Source: an uncultured Collinsella sp.
GTDB taxonomy: Bacteria > Actinomycetota > Coriobacteriia > Coriobacteriales > Coriobacteriaceae
Assembly: GCA_900539035.1 (NCBI GenBank)
Contig: UQAU01000001.1
Coordinates: 1-64,000, forward strand
Length of the DNA stretch: 64,000 nucleotides
Direction: 5' to 3'
Shown: positions 53,848 to 62,673 of the stretch, piece by piece
How the letters are laid out: each line of letters begins with the position of its first letter
How positions within the stretch are numbered: the first letter of the stretch is position 1
Made by a program: the position numbers and the translations under genes
The notes under the pieces: generated by a model
Told to the model about the DNA's origin: nothing
Databases searched by the model: none
What the model saw: only the letters and a program-made list of their open reading frames with translations

Positions 53848-56529
53848 ATGGCACAGACCACGACAGATACCGCCGCCAGCACCATCTCCGGCGCCGGGGC
53901 CGCCAGCTCATTCTCGGGCGGCACGGGAACCGAAGCCGAATTCGGCTCGCTCGGCGCGCTCTCCCCCACCTGGTGGGAGCCCGAGGACGGCAGCGAGCCC
54001 GAACCATGGCTCACGTCCGATCAGGCCTTCGAACGCTTCTTTGAATGGACGAGCGATCGCGGCATTGAGCTGTGGGATCACCAAGAAGAAGCCCTCATGG
54101 ACCTGGCCGCCGGCGATCACGTCATTTTGGGAACACCGACCGGATCGGGCAAGTCGCTTGTCGCGCTGGGCATGCTCTTTATGGGCATGGCACAGGGCAA
54201 GCGCTGCTACTACACGGCTCCTATCAAGGCTCTGGTCAGCGAGAAGTTCTTCGATCTGGTACAGGTACTCGGCCGCGATAACGTTGGCATGATCACCGGC
54301 GACACGCATATCAACACCAAGGCGCCCGTCATCTGCTGCACGGCAGAGATCCTTGCCAACGACGCACTGCGCGAGGGCGAAGATGCCGATGTTGGCTGCG
54401 TCGCCATGGACGAGTTCCACTACTTTGCCGACCCCGATCGCGGTTGGGCCTGGCAGGTGCCGCTGCTCACCCTGCCCCACACGCAATTCATGCTCATGAG
54501 CGCCACGCTCGGCGATGTCACTGCCATCGCCGCCTCACTCGAGGAACACACCGGCGCTACCTGCGACTTGGTCGTCGATGCCCCGCGCCCCGTGCCACTG
54601 AGCTACGACTATGTGACGACCTCCCTCGAGGGCACGGTCGAGCTCGCCATGCGCCGTGGCGAGGCCCCGCTCTATATCGTGCACTTTAGCCAGGATGCCG
54701 CCCTTGCGACGGCGCAGTCGCTCGCCAATTTTGGCATCGCCAGCAAGGAGCAGCGCGAGGCCATTAAGGAAGCTGCCAAGGGCACGAGCTTCTCGACGGC
54801 CTTCGGCAAGATTCTCAAACGCCTGCTTGGATGCGGCGTCGGCGTGCACCATGCTGGCATGTTGCCGCGCTATCGTCTGCTGGTCGAGCGCTTGGCGCAG
54901 CAGGGCCTGCTGCCCGTCATCTGCGGCACCGATACGCTCGGCGTCGGCATCAACGTACCCATCCACACCGTGGTGCTCACCGCGCTCACCAAGTTCGATG
55001 GCTACAAGATGCGTCGTCTGCGCGCCCGCGAGTTCCATCAGATTGCCGGTCGCGCCGGCCGCTCGGGCTTTGACACCGAGGGCATGGTCATCGCCGAGGC
55101 CCCGGAGCACGAGATCGAGAACGCCAAACTCATGGCCAAGGCGGGCGACGACCCCAAGAAGCTCCGCAAGATTAAAAAGAAGAAGGCCCCCGAGGGCTTT
55201 GTCACCTGGAACAAGCAGACCTTTGAGCGCCTGATCGAGACGCAGCCCGAAACGCTCAAGCCGCGCCTGCGCATCACGCACTCCATGGTGATTAGCGTGG
55301 TCGAGCAGGGCGGCGACGCCCGTGCCCGCGTACACGACCTCATCGAGACAAGCCTGCAGACCCCCGAGGAAAAGGCCAAGCTCGAGGTTCGTGCCGACGA
55401 GATCTTCGCCACGCTCATCGACTCCGGCGTCGTCGTGCGCACCGAGGTGCCGCCCGCGCCCGACGCCCCGACTGACGCCGCACCAGACATCGACTATGCA
55501 CTGACGGTCGACCTGCCCGAGGACTTTGCGCTCGACCAGCCACTCTCGCCGTTTTTGCTTGCCGCGCTGGAGCTGCTCGACCCCGAGAGTGAGACCTATA
55601 CCATGGACCTCATCTCGATGGTCGAGGCTACGCTCGAGGACCCCAAGCAGGTATTGCGCGCACAGGAGCGCGCCGCGCGCGACCGCGCGATGGCAGAAAT
55701 GAAGGCTGACGGCGTCGAATATGAGGAACGCCTGGAGCGCATCCAGGACGTCACCTACGAAAAGCCGCTCGAGGACTTGCTCGATGCCGCCTTCGACAAG
55801 TACTGCCAGGAAGTACCTTGGGCCAACGACTACCAGCTCTCGCCCAAGAGCGTCCTGCGCGATATGCTGGAAAGCGCGAGCGATTTTAAGGGTTACATTC
55901 AAAAACTCGGCATCGCCCGCTCCGAGGGCATTTTGCTGCGCTACCTGGCAGAGGCTTACCGTTCGCTCGACCGCACCGTGCCCATCGAGAAGCGCGACGA
56001 GCGTCTGCGCGATATTATCTCGTGGCTCGGCTTTGTGGTGCGCTCGGTCGACTCGAGCCTGGTGGACGAGTGGGAGAACGCCGGCAACCCGGCTGCCCTC
56101 GATGCTGCGCCGCCGCAGGGCATCGACGAGGTCGTGGCGGACCGCCGCGGCTGCACGTTGTTGGTGCGCAACGCGCTCTTCCGCCGCGTGACCCTTGCCG
56201 CCCGCGAGCACGTTCGCGACCTTGGCGAGCTCGACGACGACTGGGGCATGAGCGAGATCCGCTGGCAAAAAGCACTCGACGCTTACCACGAGCAGCACGA
56301 GGAAATCCTCACCGACGGAGACGCCCGCAGCGCCGCGATGTTTTCCATCGACGAGAGCGACGAGAAGACCGATCACGTGTGGCACGTGCACCAGATTTTT
56401 GCCGACGAGGATGGCGACCACGACTTTGGCATCATGGGCGATGTCGACCTAGATGCCACGCAAGACGGCGGCGAGGTCATCTTCAAAAACTACCGTGTCG
56501 GTTTTATCGAGGACCTGCTCGAGAACTAG
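53848..56529 (+). CDS. Ski2-like DEAD/DEAH helicase with DUF3516
   Basis: 893 residues. N-terminal ~50 residues are low-complexity. Helicase motifs: GTPTGSGKS (about 98), MDEFHYF (DEFH box), LMSATLGD, and HQIAGRAGRSGFD (motif VI). A long C-terminal DUF3516 region (about 480-893) follows, as in actinobacterial Ski2-related helicases. It probably remodels RNA or DNA, but its substrate is unknown. The ATG at 53848 has AGAGAAAG upstream; the open frame reaching back to 53608 runs through the palindromic element and is not used. A bidirectional terminator follows. Confidence 0.9.
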   Translation: MAQTTTDTAASTISGAGAASSFSGGTGTEAEFGSLGALSPTWWEPEDGSEPEPWLTSDQAFERFFEWTSDRGIELWDHQEEALMDLAAGDHVILGTPTGSGKSLVALGMLFMGMAQGKRCYYTAPIKALVSEKFFDLVQVLGRDNVGMITGDTHINTKAPVICCTAEILANDALREGEDADVGCVAMDEFHYFADPDRGWAWQVPLLTLPHTQFMLMSATLGDVTAIAASLEEHTGATCDLVVDAPRPVPLSYDYVTTSLEGTVELAMRRGEAPLYIVHFSQDAALATAQSLANFGIASKEQREAIKEAAKGTSFSTAFGKILKRLLGCGVGVHHAGMLPRYRLLVERLAQQGLLPVICGTDTLGVGINVPIHTVVLTALTKFDGYKMRRLRAREFHQIAGRAGRSGFDTEGMVIAEAPEHEIENAKLMAKAGDDPKKLRKIKKKKAPEGFVTWNKQTFERLIETQPETLKPRLRITHSMVISVVEQGGDARARVHDLIETSLQTPEEKAKLEVRADEIFATLIDSGVVVRTEVPPAPDAPTDAAPDIDYALTVDLPEDFALDQPLSPFLLAALELLDPESETYTMDLISMVEATLEDPKQVLRAQERAARDRAMAEMKADGVEYEERLERIQDVTYEKPLEDLLDAAFDKYCQEVPWANDYQLSPKSVLRDMLESASDFKGYIQKLGIARSEGILLRYLAEAYRSLDRTVPIEKRDERLRDIISWLGFVVRSVDSSLVDEWENAGNPAALDAAPPQGIDEVVADRRGCTLLVRNALFRRVTLAAREHVRDLGELDDDWGMSEIRWQKALDAYHEQHEEILTDGDARSAAMFSIDESDEKTDHVWHVHQIFADEDGDHDFGIMGDVDLDATQDGGEVIFKNYRVGFIEDLLEN

Positions 56530-56551
56530 CCGAACATACTGGAACGAATCG

Positions 56552-56592
56552 AAACGGGGCCGTTGGCAATATCGCCAGCGGCCCCGTTTTTG
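56552..56592 (+). terminator. Terminator between the helicase and the DUF2130 gene
   Basis: A strong stem of 14-15 bp (AAACGGGGCCGTTGGC with GCCAGCGGCCCCGTTT, one mismatch) around AATATC, followed by TTTTTG on the plus strand. AAAC at the left arm makes it also usable for the convergent DUF2130 gene. Confidence 0.92.
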
Positions 56593-56608
56593 CACTATAC
56601 GCTATGCC

Positions 56609-58366
56609 TTACTCGGCATCCTCGACCTCATACGAATCCGCCTCGGCTGGCTCATCGCCCGCGTCTGTTGCACCCTCGCGCGCCTCGTCAAACGCCGCCT
56701 TCATGGTCTTGTTGCCCCAGGTGAGCTTACGAATAGTAAGCTCACCGGCCTTGTTGTGGGCCAGACGCAGATTCTCGGTACTGCGACGCAGATCATCCTT
56801 GGTCTTCTCGAGCTGCTTAATGGCAGCATCAATCTCCTTGATCGCCGACTCGAACTGCTTGCTCGCCAAGTTGTAGTTGCGCGAGAAGCCGTCCTTGAAC
56901 TTTTCCATCTTGGCTTCGAAGTTCGTGACGTCGATATTCTGCTGCTTGTACTCCGCTAGCTCCTGCTTATAGCGCAGCGAACCCATGGCGGCGTTGCGCA
57001 GCAGCGTGATCATGGGAATGAAGAACTGCGGACGGATCACGTACATCTTCTCGAAGCGATAGCTCACGTCCACGATGCCGGCGTTGTAAAGCTCGCTCTC
57101 GGGTTCGAGCAACGTGCAGAGCACCGCGTACTCGCAGCCCTTTTGGCGGCGATCGTGGTCGAGTTTCTTAAAGAAGTCCTCGTTCTTGTGCTTGGTCGCG
57201 GTCTCATCGTTCTCGTTTTTCATCTCGAACATAATCGAAATGACCTCGTTACCGCTTGCGTCGCACTCGCGGAAGATAAAGTCGCCCTTGGTGCCCTCGG
57301 ACGCATCGTTATCCTTCTCGAAGTACGCGTTAGGAAACGCCGTCATGCGCAGACGGTTAAACTCGGTCTCGCAGTGCTGCTCGAGCGACTCGCCCACCAT
57401 CTTGGTGGACAGGCGGACCTTCATGTCCTTAAGGCGCTCGATCTCTTCATCCTTGTAGCGAATCAGGTCATCGCTCGCACGCTTGGCCTGCGCAAGCTCG
57501 AGCTCGTGTGCCGCCTTGGCCTGCTCCTCGCGCGAATCGCGCACCGCCAGCTCGCTCGTCAGCTTGGCACGTGCCTCATCGCGCTCTCGCTCCGCCGCGG
57601 CGACCGCCTCTGACAGGTTCATTTTTGCCATCAGTTCCTGCTCGCGCAGCTGGGCACGCAGGCCCTCGGCCTCTTGCTCGGACTGAGCCTTTGCGGCGGA
57701 AAACTTCTCTTGCACCTTCGCGCGATAGTCAGTAAGCGCGCGCTCGGCCTCGCTGCGAGCGGCATCGAGCTCACGCTGCGACTCTGCCGCGGCAGCGGCA
57801 AGCGCCATCTCCTGGGCCTTGTCCGCCGCGGCAAGCCTGGCCCGCAGCTCGGCAATCTGAGCATCACGTGCAGCCAAATCGTTCTGAGCAGCATTGCGTG
57901 CCGCCGCCTCGGCAAGTTTGGCTTCGTCATCCTTGCGCCCCAGCTGCGCGCGCAGGTTGTCAATCTCGCGCTGAAGCTCGGCATTCTCCTTTTGAGCGTC
58001 GGCACGGGCTTCAACCGCCGCGCGCTGGCTTGCGCTCTCACGCTCTGCGGCAGCGCCCTCAAGCTTGGCGCGCAGCTCGGCAAGCTCGGCATCGCGCTTG
58101 GCAACTTCTTGCGCCAGTTTCTGATCCGCGGTGTTCTTCTGCTCGACAAGCTGAGCGTTGCGCTGAGACTCTGCCTCCTGCAACGCCGCCGTCGAACGCG
58201 AGCGCTCAAGCTCCAGCGCCTGCTCGCCCTCGCGCTGGACCGCCTTCACACGCTCATCCAGGTCACGTGAAAACTCGGCGTCGCGCACTTGCTTGACGAT
58301 ATCCGCATAGCCGGACGCGTCGACCTTAAAAACTTCGCCACAATGCGGGCACTTGATCTCGTTCAT
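56609..58366 (-). CDS. DUF2130 coiled-coil protein
   Basis: 585 residues. An N-terminal zinc-ribbon-like CPHCG, then a long Ala/Glu/Arg/Lys coiled coil (about 40-325), then the DUF2130 domain (about 325-520) with NDASEGTKGDFIF and ISIMFEMKNE, a PD-(D/E)XK-like arrangement. A final helical stretch and an acidic tail follow. The family is thought to be nuclease-related by its fold but has no proven activity. It lies on the minus strand downstream of the metallophosphoesterase. Confidence 0.87.
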   Translation of the reverse strand: MNEIKCPHCGEVFKVDASGYADIVKQVRDAEFSRDLDERVKAVQREGEQALELERSRSTAALQEAESQRNAQLVEQKNTADQKLAQEVAKRDAELAELRAKLEGAAAERESASQRAAVEARADAQKENAELQREIDNLRAQLGRKDDEAKLAEAAARNAAQNDLAARDAQIAELRARLAAADKAQEMALAAAAAESQRELDAARSEAERALTDYRAKVQEKFSAAKAQSEQEAEGLRAQLREQELMAKMNLSEAVAAAERERDEARAKLTSELAVRDSREEQAKAAHELELAQAKRASDDLIRYKDEEIERLKDMKVRLSTKMVGESLEQHCETEFNRLRMTAFPNAYFEKDNDASEGTKGDFIFRECDASGNEVISIMFEMKNENDETATKHKNEDFFKKLDHDRRQKGCEYAVLCTLLEPESELYNAGIVDVSYRFEKMYVIRPQFFIPMITLLRNAAMGSLRYKQELAEYKQQNIDVTNFEAKMEKFKDGFSRNYNLASKQFESAIKEIDAAIKQLEKTKDDLRRSTENLRLAHNKAGELTIRKLTWGNKTMKAAFDEAREGATDAGDEPAEADSYEVEDAE

Positions 58367-58457
58367 AGCAGCTCCTCGATGGACGCAAATTTCAACCGCC
58401 TACACTCTACCGCGCCGCACGGACAAAAAAGACGCCGCCATAATGGCAACGGCGCCA

Positions 58458-58496
58458 GAACCACCACAAAGGTGCCTGTCCCCTTTGTGGTGGTTC
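58458..58496. repeat. Palindromic repeat upstream of the DUF2130 gene
   Basis: A perfect 15-bp inverted repeat, GAACCACCACAAAGG (58458-58472) and its complement (58482-58496), around the 9-nt loop TGCCTGTCC. It separates the metallophosphoesterase stop from the DUF2130 start. The loop's GGGGACAGGC type motif on the minus strand recalls the GGGGCAGG loop of the sngB-sngC hairpin. Confidence 0.8.
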
Positions 58497-58501
58497 GAGA
58501 A

Positions 58502-59047
58502 TTACAGTCCAAAATAGCCGAGGATCTGATCTCGGCTTACGGGTTTGTAATCGTTGGCATCGAGACCGACATCGTAACGAAAGATGGGGCGCTCGCGATC
58601 GCGGTTGCGCGCGTTGGTGCGGTCTCCCCTGCTGTGGATATGCCCGTGTAGCATGATGGCGCCACGCGCCTTGCCATTCCAGCTGAGCATGGGGTAATGG
58701 CTCATCACCAGACGATGGCCCTTGGCATAGCCGGGAGCAATCTCCAGGTAATCGCGCACGTCTTCCCAAATCTGCGGAACGTCGGGGTCTTCCCAATCGC
58801 CGTCATGGTTACCACGGATGAGCGTCACGTTTTGGCAGGCAATACGCTCGCGCAGGCGCACCGCCTCCGTCAGGGGCAAGCGATAGGTAAAGTCTCCCAA
58901 GATATAGAGGCGGTCGCCCACAGCCACGCACTCATTGATGGCATCGATGACCTTGCGGTTCATCTCCTCGACTGAATCAAACGGTCGATCCATGTCGTGC
59001 AGGATATTCGTGTCGCCCAGGTGCAGGTCGGCGGTAAACCACATCAT
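58502..59047 (-). CDS. Calcineurin-like metallophosphoesterase
   Basis: 181 residues with the full metallophosphoesterase motif set: DLHLGD, GDF, RGNHDG, SHYP and GHIHS, giving a two-metal active site. Small single-domain members act on phosphodiesters, including nucleotides and nucleic-acid ends; the substrate here is unknown. The ATG at 59047 is preferred because GAGG lies 9 nt upstream. It is the last gene of a minus-strand set with a HIRAN protein and a 59-residue charged protein. Confidence 0.9.
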   Translation of the reverse strand: MMWFTADLHLGDTNILHDMDRPFDSVEEMNRKVIDAINECVAVGDRLYILGDFTYRLPLTEAVRLRERIACQNVTLIRGNHDGDWEDPDVPQIWEDVRDYLEIAPGYAKGHRLVMSHYPMLSWNGKARGAIMLHGHIHSRGDRTNARNRDRERPIFRYDVGLDANDYKPVSRDQILGYFGL

Positions 59048-59113
59048 CGTCTCTGTCCTCATTTCGCAACGTGTTCAACTCGTGCTAAGTATACAGACGC
59101 AGCGATGCGGCGG

Positions 59114-59293
59114 TTATCCAAAGAGCCCGCCGAACAGTCCGCGGCGGCGCTTGTCTTGCTTTTTCGAAGCGTCACCCTGGGCGTTCTTACCCTGCCGCTT
59201 CTTACGATCCTGCTCCAACTCATCGTCATCGAGTAGCAGATCCCACTCAAACGGATCATCCGTCAGATCGAACAGGTCATCGTCGTCAAACAT
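59114..59293 (-). CDS. Small 59-residue charged protein
   Basis: ATG at 59293 with GGGAGG upstream, TAA at 59116-59114. The N-terminal half is very acidic (MFDDDDLFDL, LLLDDDELEQ) and the C-terminal half basic (RKKRQ, KKQDKRRR), ending RRGLFGGLFG. No Cys and no membrane segment. The strong binding site and 18-nt spacing from the HIRAN gene support a real gene. It might be a nucleic-acid or partner-binding peptide; function unknown. Confidence 0.78.
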   Translation of the reverse strand: MFDDDDLFDLTDDPFEWDLLLDDDELEQDRKKRQGKNAQGDASKKQDKRRRGLFGGLFG

Positions 59294-59311
59294 GACAGCC
59301 TCCCTTACCGA

Positions 59312-59638
59312 TTAGCGGGCATCCACCACATAGAGGCCAACGCGCACCTGATGCCACGGGCCACGCTCGGGGGCAACCTGCTGCACGCGTGCCTCAAATA
59401 CATCCCCGTGTCCGTAATACATCATCAAGGACAGCGGGCCGGCCTCGTTTCCCGGAACATAGCCAAGCTTGGTCTTGCCATAGTAGATCGCAACTGCCTC
59501 GGGGTCATGAGGGTTATCGCGCTCGGCACACAGCGTCAGCTTATCGCCCGCTTTAAGATCGCCTAGGACCAAAGCGCCGTCGGCATATTGAAATCCTGCG
59601 ATGTGAAACGACAGAAGAACACGTGAAGGCTCGTACAT
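59312..59638 (-). CDS. HIRAN-domain protein
   Basis: 108 residues, essentially one HIRAN domain: VLLSFHIAGFQYADG, DKLTLCAERDNPHDPEAVAIYY and KLGYVPGNEAGPLS are the recognised pattern. HIRAN domains bind single-stranded or 3' DNA ends in helicases of the HLTF/Rad5 type; stand-alone bacterial forms are found near helicases and nucleases. GAGGAG precedes the ATG. It heads a minus-strand set with a small charged protein and a metallophosphoesterase. Confidence 0.9.
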   Translation of the reverse strand: MYEPSRVLLSFHIAGFQYADGALVLGDLKAGDKLTLCAERDNPHDPEAVAIYYGKTKLGYVPGNEAGPLSLMMYYGHGDVFEARVQQVAPERGPWHQVRVGLYVVDAR

Positions 59639-59751
59639 AGCAGCTCCTCTAACGGCCGGATAAACCGGTGTGTAACCTTATTGAGAAGTCTACGGTCCCG
59701 TGCGGACACAAATACATCCTGTCTGCGTCCTTCAATCGTTTGCCTCAACGC

Positions 59752-59780
59752 TTGCGCGACAGAACGCTTGCAGATAAGAT
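59752..59780 (+). promoter_or_regulatory. Candidate promoter of an antisense RNA
   Basis: TTGCGC (59752-59757) and TAAGAT (59775-59780) are 17 nt apart on the plus strand, facing the toxin gene on the opposite strand. Transcription would start about 59787. Confidence 0.45.
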
Positions 59781-59786
59781 AGGAAC

Positions 59787-59882
59787 ACGGATGGCACCCG
59801 TTGCCGCGGGTCTTGCCAACTCCGATACACGTTTTCATCGTGAGAAGTGGCCGTCTTCGCTTACGCGGGGGCGGCTATTTCA
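59787..59882 (+). ncRNA. Putative antisense (antitoxin) RNA
   Basis: A plus-strand RNA from the promoter above would run towards the 3' end of the toxin gene and stop at a hairpin pairing 59850-59860 with 59865-59875. That stem needs three G-U pairs, which exist only in a plus-strand transcript; the minus-strand version would have A-C mismatches. The hairpin's last base is the last base of the toxin stop codon. Overlap of an RNA with the toxin 3' end is the layout of type I systems. The tail after the hairpin (TATTTCATT) is a weak U tract. Confidence 0.5.
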
Positions 59883-59958
59883 TTCGGCCGATAAACAGAC
59901 CGAGTTCGATAGCCGCAATCAACAACGCCAATAACGAAATAACATCGCTTACGTTCAT
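59875..59958 (-). CDS. Hydrophobic 27-residue peptide, putative holin-like type I toxin
   Basis: ATG at 59958 with AAGGGA upstream and TAG at 59877-59875. It is a single membrane helix (SDVISLLALLIAAIELGLFI) with a short polar start and a Arg-Met-Lys end. Its size, single helix and Ile/Leu content are those of the small putative holin-like toxins of Gram-positive bacteria (type I toxin-antitoxin systems). A plus-strand RNA hairpin overlaps its 3' end. Not previously annotated length class, so confidence rests on the pattern. Confidence 0.68.
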   Translation of the reverse strand: MNVSDVISLLALLIAAIELGLFIGRMK

Positions 59959-60014
59959 ACCAAATCCCTTCTAAAGGGAGTTGGCCCATCCGTGCTCCAT
60001 AACAGTAGTCTAAC

Positions 60015-60057
60015 GCAAAATGCAGGTAATAGGAACACTTGTTCGTATTACCTGCGC
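60015..60057 (-). terminator. Terminator after the aldehyde dehydrogenase gene
   Basis: GCAGGTAATA (60022-60031) pairs with TATTACCTGC (60046-60055) around a 14-nt loop. On the minus strand it is followed by ATTTTGCG, lies just after the stop at 60064, and so ends the adh-aldh operon before the toxin gene. Confidence 0.7.
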
Positions 60058-60063
60058 CCTTTT

Positions 60064-61443
60064 CTAATGCACAAACATGCGCACGAACTTGTGCTTCCAG
60101 CTTGCGTAGGGCGCATACCGAAACGGCACGTCCAGCCAGGTTGCCTTGTTCACGATACTCTTCTTGTGGCTAAACGTATCGAAGCTCTCGCGTCCATGGT
60201 ACTGCCCCATACCGCTCGCGCCCATGCCGCCAAAGCCCATATGGCTCGTAGCCAAGTGCATGATCGTGTCGTTGACACAGCCACCGCCAAATGGCACGTA
60301 ACGCACAAAGCGCTGCTGAACTGCGCGATCCTGGCTAAAGATATACAGAGCCAGCGGCGTCGGACGATCCGTAATAAACGCTTCGGCCTCGTCTAGGCTC
60401 TCAAACGTCAGCACCGGCAAGATGGGACCGAAGATCTCCTCCTGCATCACGGCGTCATCGGGGGTCACGCCGTCCAAAATCGTCGGCTCGATCTTCAGCG
60501 AAGTCTCCCGCGCGGTGCCTCCAAGCACAACCTTATCGGGATCGATCAGCCCGCGCACGCGCGCAAAATGCTTGGCGTTGACGATATGCCCGTAATCCTC
60601 GTTATCGAGCGGATGCTCGCCAAACATACGGCGGACCTCTTCCTTGATGAGGCCCAGCAGCTCGTCGTGCACGCGCGTATCGACCAGCAGATAGTCGGGC
60701 GCTACACAGGTCTGGCCCACGTTGAGCCATTTACCAAATGCGATGCGGCGTGCCGCGACCTTCAAGTTTGCCGTCGCATCTACGATGCAGGGACTCTTTC
60801 CGCCCAGCTCAAGCGTCACTGGCGTAAGGTTTTCACTTGCGCGCTCCATGACGAGCTTGCCGACCGGAACGCTACCGGTAAAGAAGATCTTGTCCCAGCA
60901 TTCATCGAGCAGCGCTTCGTTCTCGGCGCGCCCGCCCTCGACAACCGTCACCAGGCGCGGATCAAATGCCTCTTCACAGATTTGCTTGAGCACCGCACTC
61001 GATGCCGGAGCATAGGCGCTCGGCTTGATGACCACGGTATTGCCCGCGGCAAGGGCACCGGCGAGCGGCTCGAGTGTTAGCAAAAACGGATAGTTCCACG
61101 GAGCCATAATGAGCGTGACGCCATAAGGCACGGCTTGCGTTTTGCACACACTCACGGCGTTGGCAAGGTCACACGGACGCAGGCGCGGACGGCTCCATCG
61201 AGCCATATGCGCAATCTGATGACGAATCTCGGAAAGCGACGTGCCGATCTCACACATATATGCCTCGTCATGCGACTTTCCCAAATCGGTCTTGAGCGCA
61301 TGGGCGATATCGCCCTCGTGCGCACGAACCGCATCGCGCAGGCGCACCAGTGCACGGCGGCGAGCATCGACATCAAACGTAGCGTGCGTCTTAAAGTAGG
61401 TGCGCTGATCGCCGACGATGCGCGCAATTTCCCCGGTGTTCAT
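60064..61443 (-). CDS. NAD(P)-dependent aldehyde dehydrogenase
   Basis: 459 residues, the short class 3 type. Visible are PWNYPFLLTLEPLAGALAAGNTVVIKPS (cofactor site), LELGGKSP with the catalytic Glu (about residue 209), GQTCVAPDY with the catalytic Cys (about 243), and EEIFGPILPV. It oxidises aldehydes to acids, possibly fatty or aromatic ones. It is 9 nt downstream of the alcohol dehydrogenase gene, and both probably act in one path. GGAGG precedes the ATG. Confidence 0.93.
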   Translation of the reverse strand: MNTGEIARIVGDQRTYFKTHATFDVDARRRALVRLRDAVRAHEGDIAHALKTDLGKSHDEAYMCEIGTSLSEIRHQIAHMARWSRPRLRPCDLANAVSVCKTQAVPYGVTLIMAPWNYPFLLTLEPLAGALAAGNTVVIKPSAYAPASSAVLKQICEEAFDPRLVTVVEGGRAENEALLDECWDKIFFTGSVPVGKLVMERASENLTPVTLELGGKSPCIVDATANLKVAARRIAFGKWLNVGQTCVAPDYLLVDTRVHDELLGLIKEEVRRMFGEHPLDNEDYGHIVNAKHFARVRGLIDPDKVVLGGTARETSLKIEPTILDGVTPDDAVMQEEIFGPILPVLTFESLDEAEAFITDRPTPLALYIFSQDRAVQQRFVRYVPFGGGCVNDTIMHLATSHMGFGGMGASGMGQYHGRESFDTFSHKKSIVNKATWLDVPFRYAPYASWKHKFVRMFVH

Positions 61444-61452
61444 GGCAACCTC

Positions 61453-62673
61453 CTAGTTCTCGTCCTCAAACATACCACCCGCGACGACCTCGTACATACG
61501 CTCGAGCTCCAAACGGTCCATCAAAAGCGGAACGGGGTACAGCGGATTGGCCTCGGCATCGGCATGCGCCGCCATCTGCGGAATGTCGGAGCGGCGAATG
61601 CCCGTCACATATTTGGGAATGTCCAAGGCGGCGTTCATTCGATCGACCCAATCGATAAAGGCCTCGGCCGCCAGGCTGTCCTGCGCGTTAACCGGCGCGA
61701 TGCCGGCCATGCGGGCGAGATCGGCGAGCTTAGGAGCAGCAGTTTCGCCATAGGCGCGAAGCATATGCGGCAGGATGATGGCGTTGGCCAAGCCGTGCGG
61801 AATCCCGTAACGCCCGCCCAAGCTGTGTGCGATGGCATGAACGTATCCAACATAAGAGCGCGTAAAGGCAACACCCGCCTTATACGCCGCCGAAAGCATA
61901 TTGCGACGCGCACGCATGTTGTCGCCATGCTCATAGGCTTCGAGCAGATTGTCGTGGATGAGCTGCACCGCCTGTCGCGCCATCTTGCGCGTATAGGGCG
62001 TGGTGCTTCGCCCGATAAAAGCCTCGACGGCATGCGTCAGGGCGTCCATGCCCGTCTGCCCCGTAATGGAGGCGGGCAGACCGCGCGTAAACTCGGGGTC
62101 GTGCACCGCAAAGCGCGGGATAAGTACAAAGTCGTTGATGGGGTACTTGCAGTGCGTCTCGTCATCGGTAATTACCGCCGCAAGCGTGACTTCGCTTCCC
62201 GTACCGGCGGTAGTGGGAACGGCGATGAGCAGCGGCAGGCGACGATGAATCCGCAGCAGGCCGCGCATCTTGTTGATGGGCTTGTTTGGCTGCGCAATGC
62301 GTGCGCCCACGCCCTTGGCGCAGTCCATGGCTGATCCTCCGCCAAAGCCGATAATGGCCCGGCAGGCGCTCTCTCGGTACAGGGACGCCGCTTCCTCCAC
62401 ATTCGAGACCGTAGGGTTCGCACGCGTTTCGGCATAGACCGTAACGCCAATCCCCCTGGATGCGAGCGCCGTCTCGAGCGGTGCCGTGAGCCCCAGACGG
62501 GCAATGCCGGGATCCGTCACGATAAGGACCTTCTGGATCGAGCGCTTTTGAAGCACCGCGGGCACATCCTCGGCATGCTCCAAAATGCGCGGCTCGGTAT
62601 AGGGCAGGACCGGCAATGCAATGCGAAAAACCGTCTGATATGTTCGGCACCAGGCACGACGGGCTAGATGCAT
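61453..62673 (-). CDS. Iron-containing alcohol dehydrogenase
   Basis: 406 residues. NAD-binding GFGGGSAMDCAKG and TTAGTGSEVT, and metal-binding residues in GMDALTHAVEAFIG and SLGGRYGIPHG are visible. It reversibly oxidises primary alcohols to aldehydes. The first ~20 residues (Arg-rich, then hydrophobic) are an extension before the family fold. GAGGGAG lies 8 nt before the ATG. First gene of an operon with the aldehyde dehydrogenase; together they can turn an alcohol into an acid or the reverse. Confidence 0.93.
   Translation of the reverse strand: MHLARRAWCRTYQTVFRIALPVLPYTEPRILEHAEDVPAVLQKRSIQKVLIVTDPGIARLGLTAPLETALASRGIGVTVYAETRANPTVSNVEEAASLYRESACRAIIGFGGGSAMDCAKGVGARIAQPNKPINKMRGLLRIHRRLPLLIAVPTTAGTGSEVTLAAVITDDETHCKYPINDFVLIPRFAVHDPEFTRGLPASITGQTGMDALTHAVEAFIGRSTTPYTRKMARQAVQLIHDNLLEAYEHGDNMRARRNMLSAAYKAGVAFTRSYVGYVHAIAHSLGGRYGIPHGLANAIILPHMLRAYGETAAPKLADLARMAGIAPVNAQDSLAAEAFIDWVDRMNAALDIPKYVTGIRRSDIPQMAAHADAEANPLYPVPLLMDRLELERMYEVVAGGMFEDEN

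Noticed and set aside
54535..56421. Long minus-strand open frame inside the DUF3516 helicase gene
   Set aside because: Antisense shadow of a gene with full helicase motifs; no homology visible.
59668..59934. 88-codon plus-strand frame near the toxin gene
   Set aside because: No ribosome site, no homology, and it overlaps the toxin and the antisense RNA. It is more likely a non-coding region.
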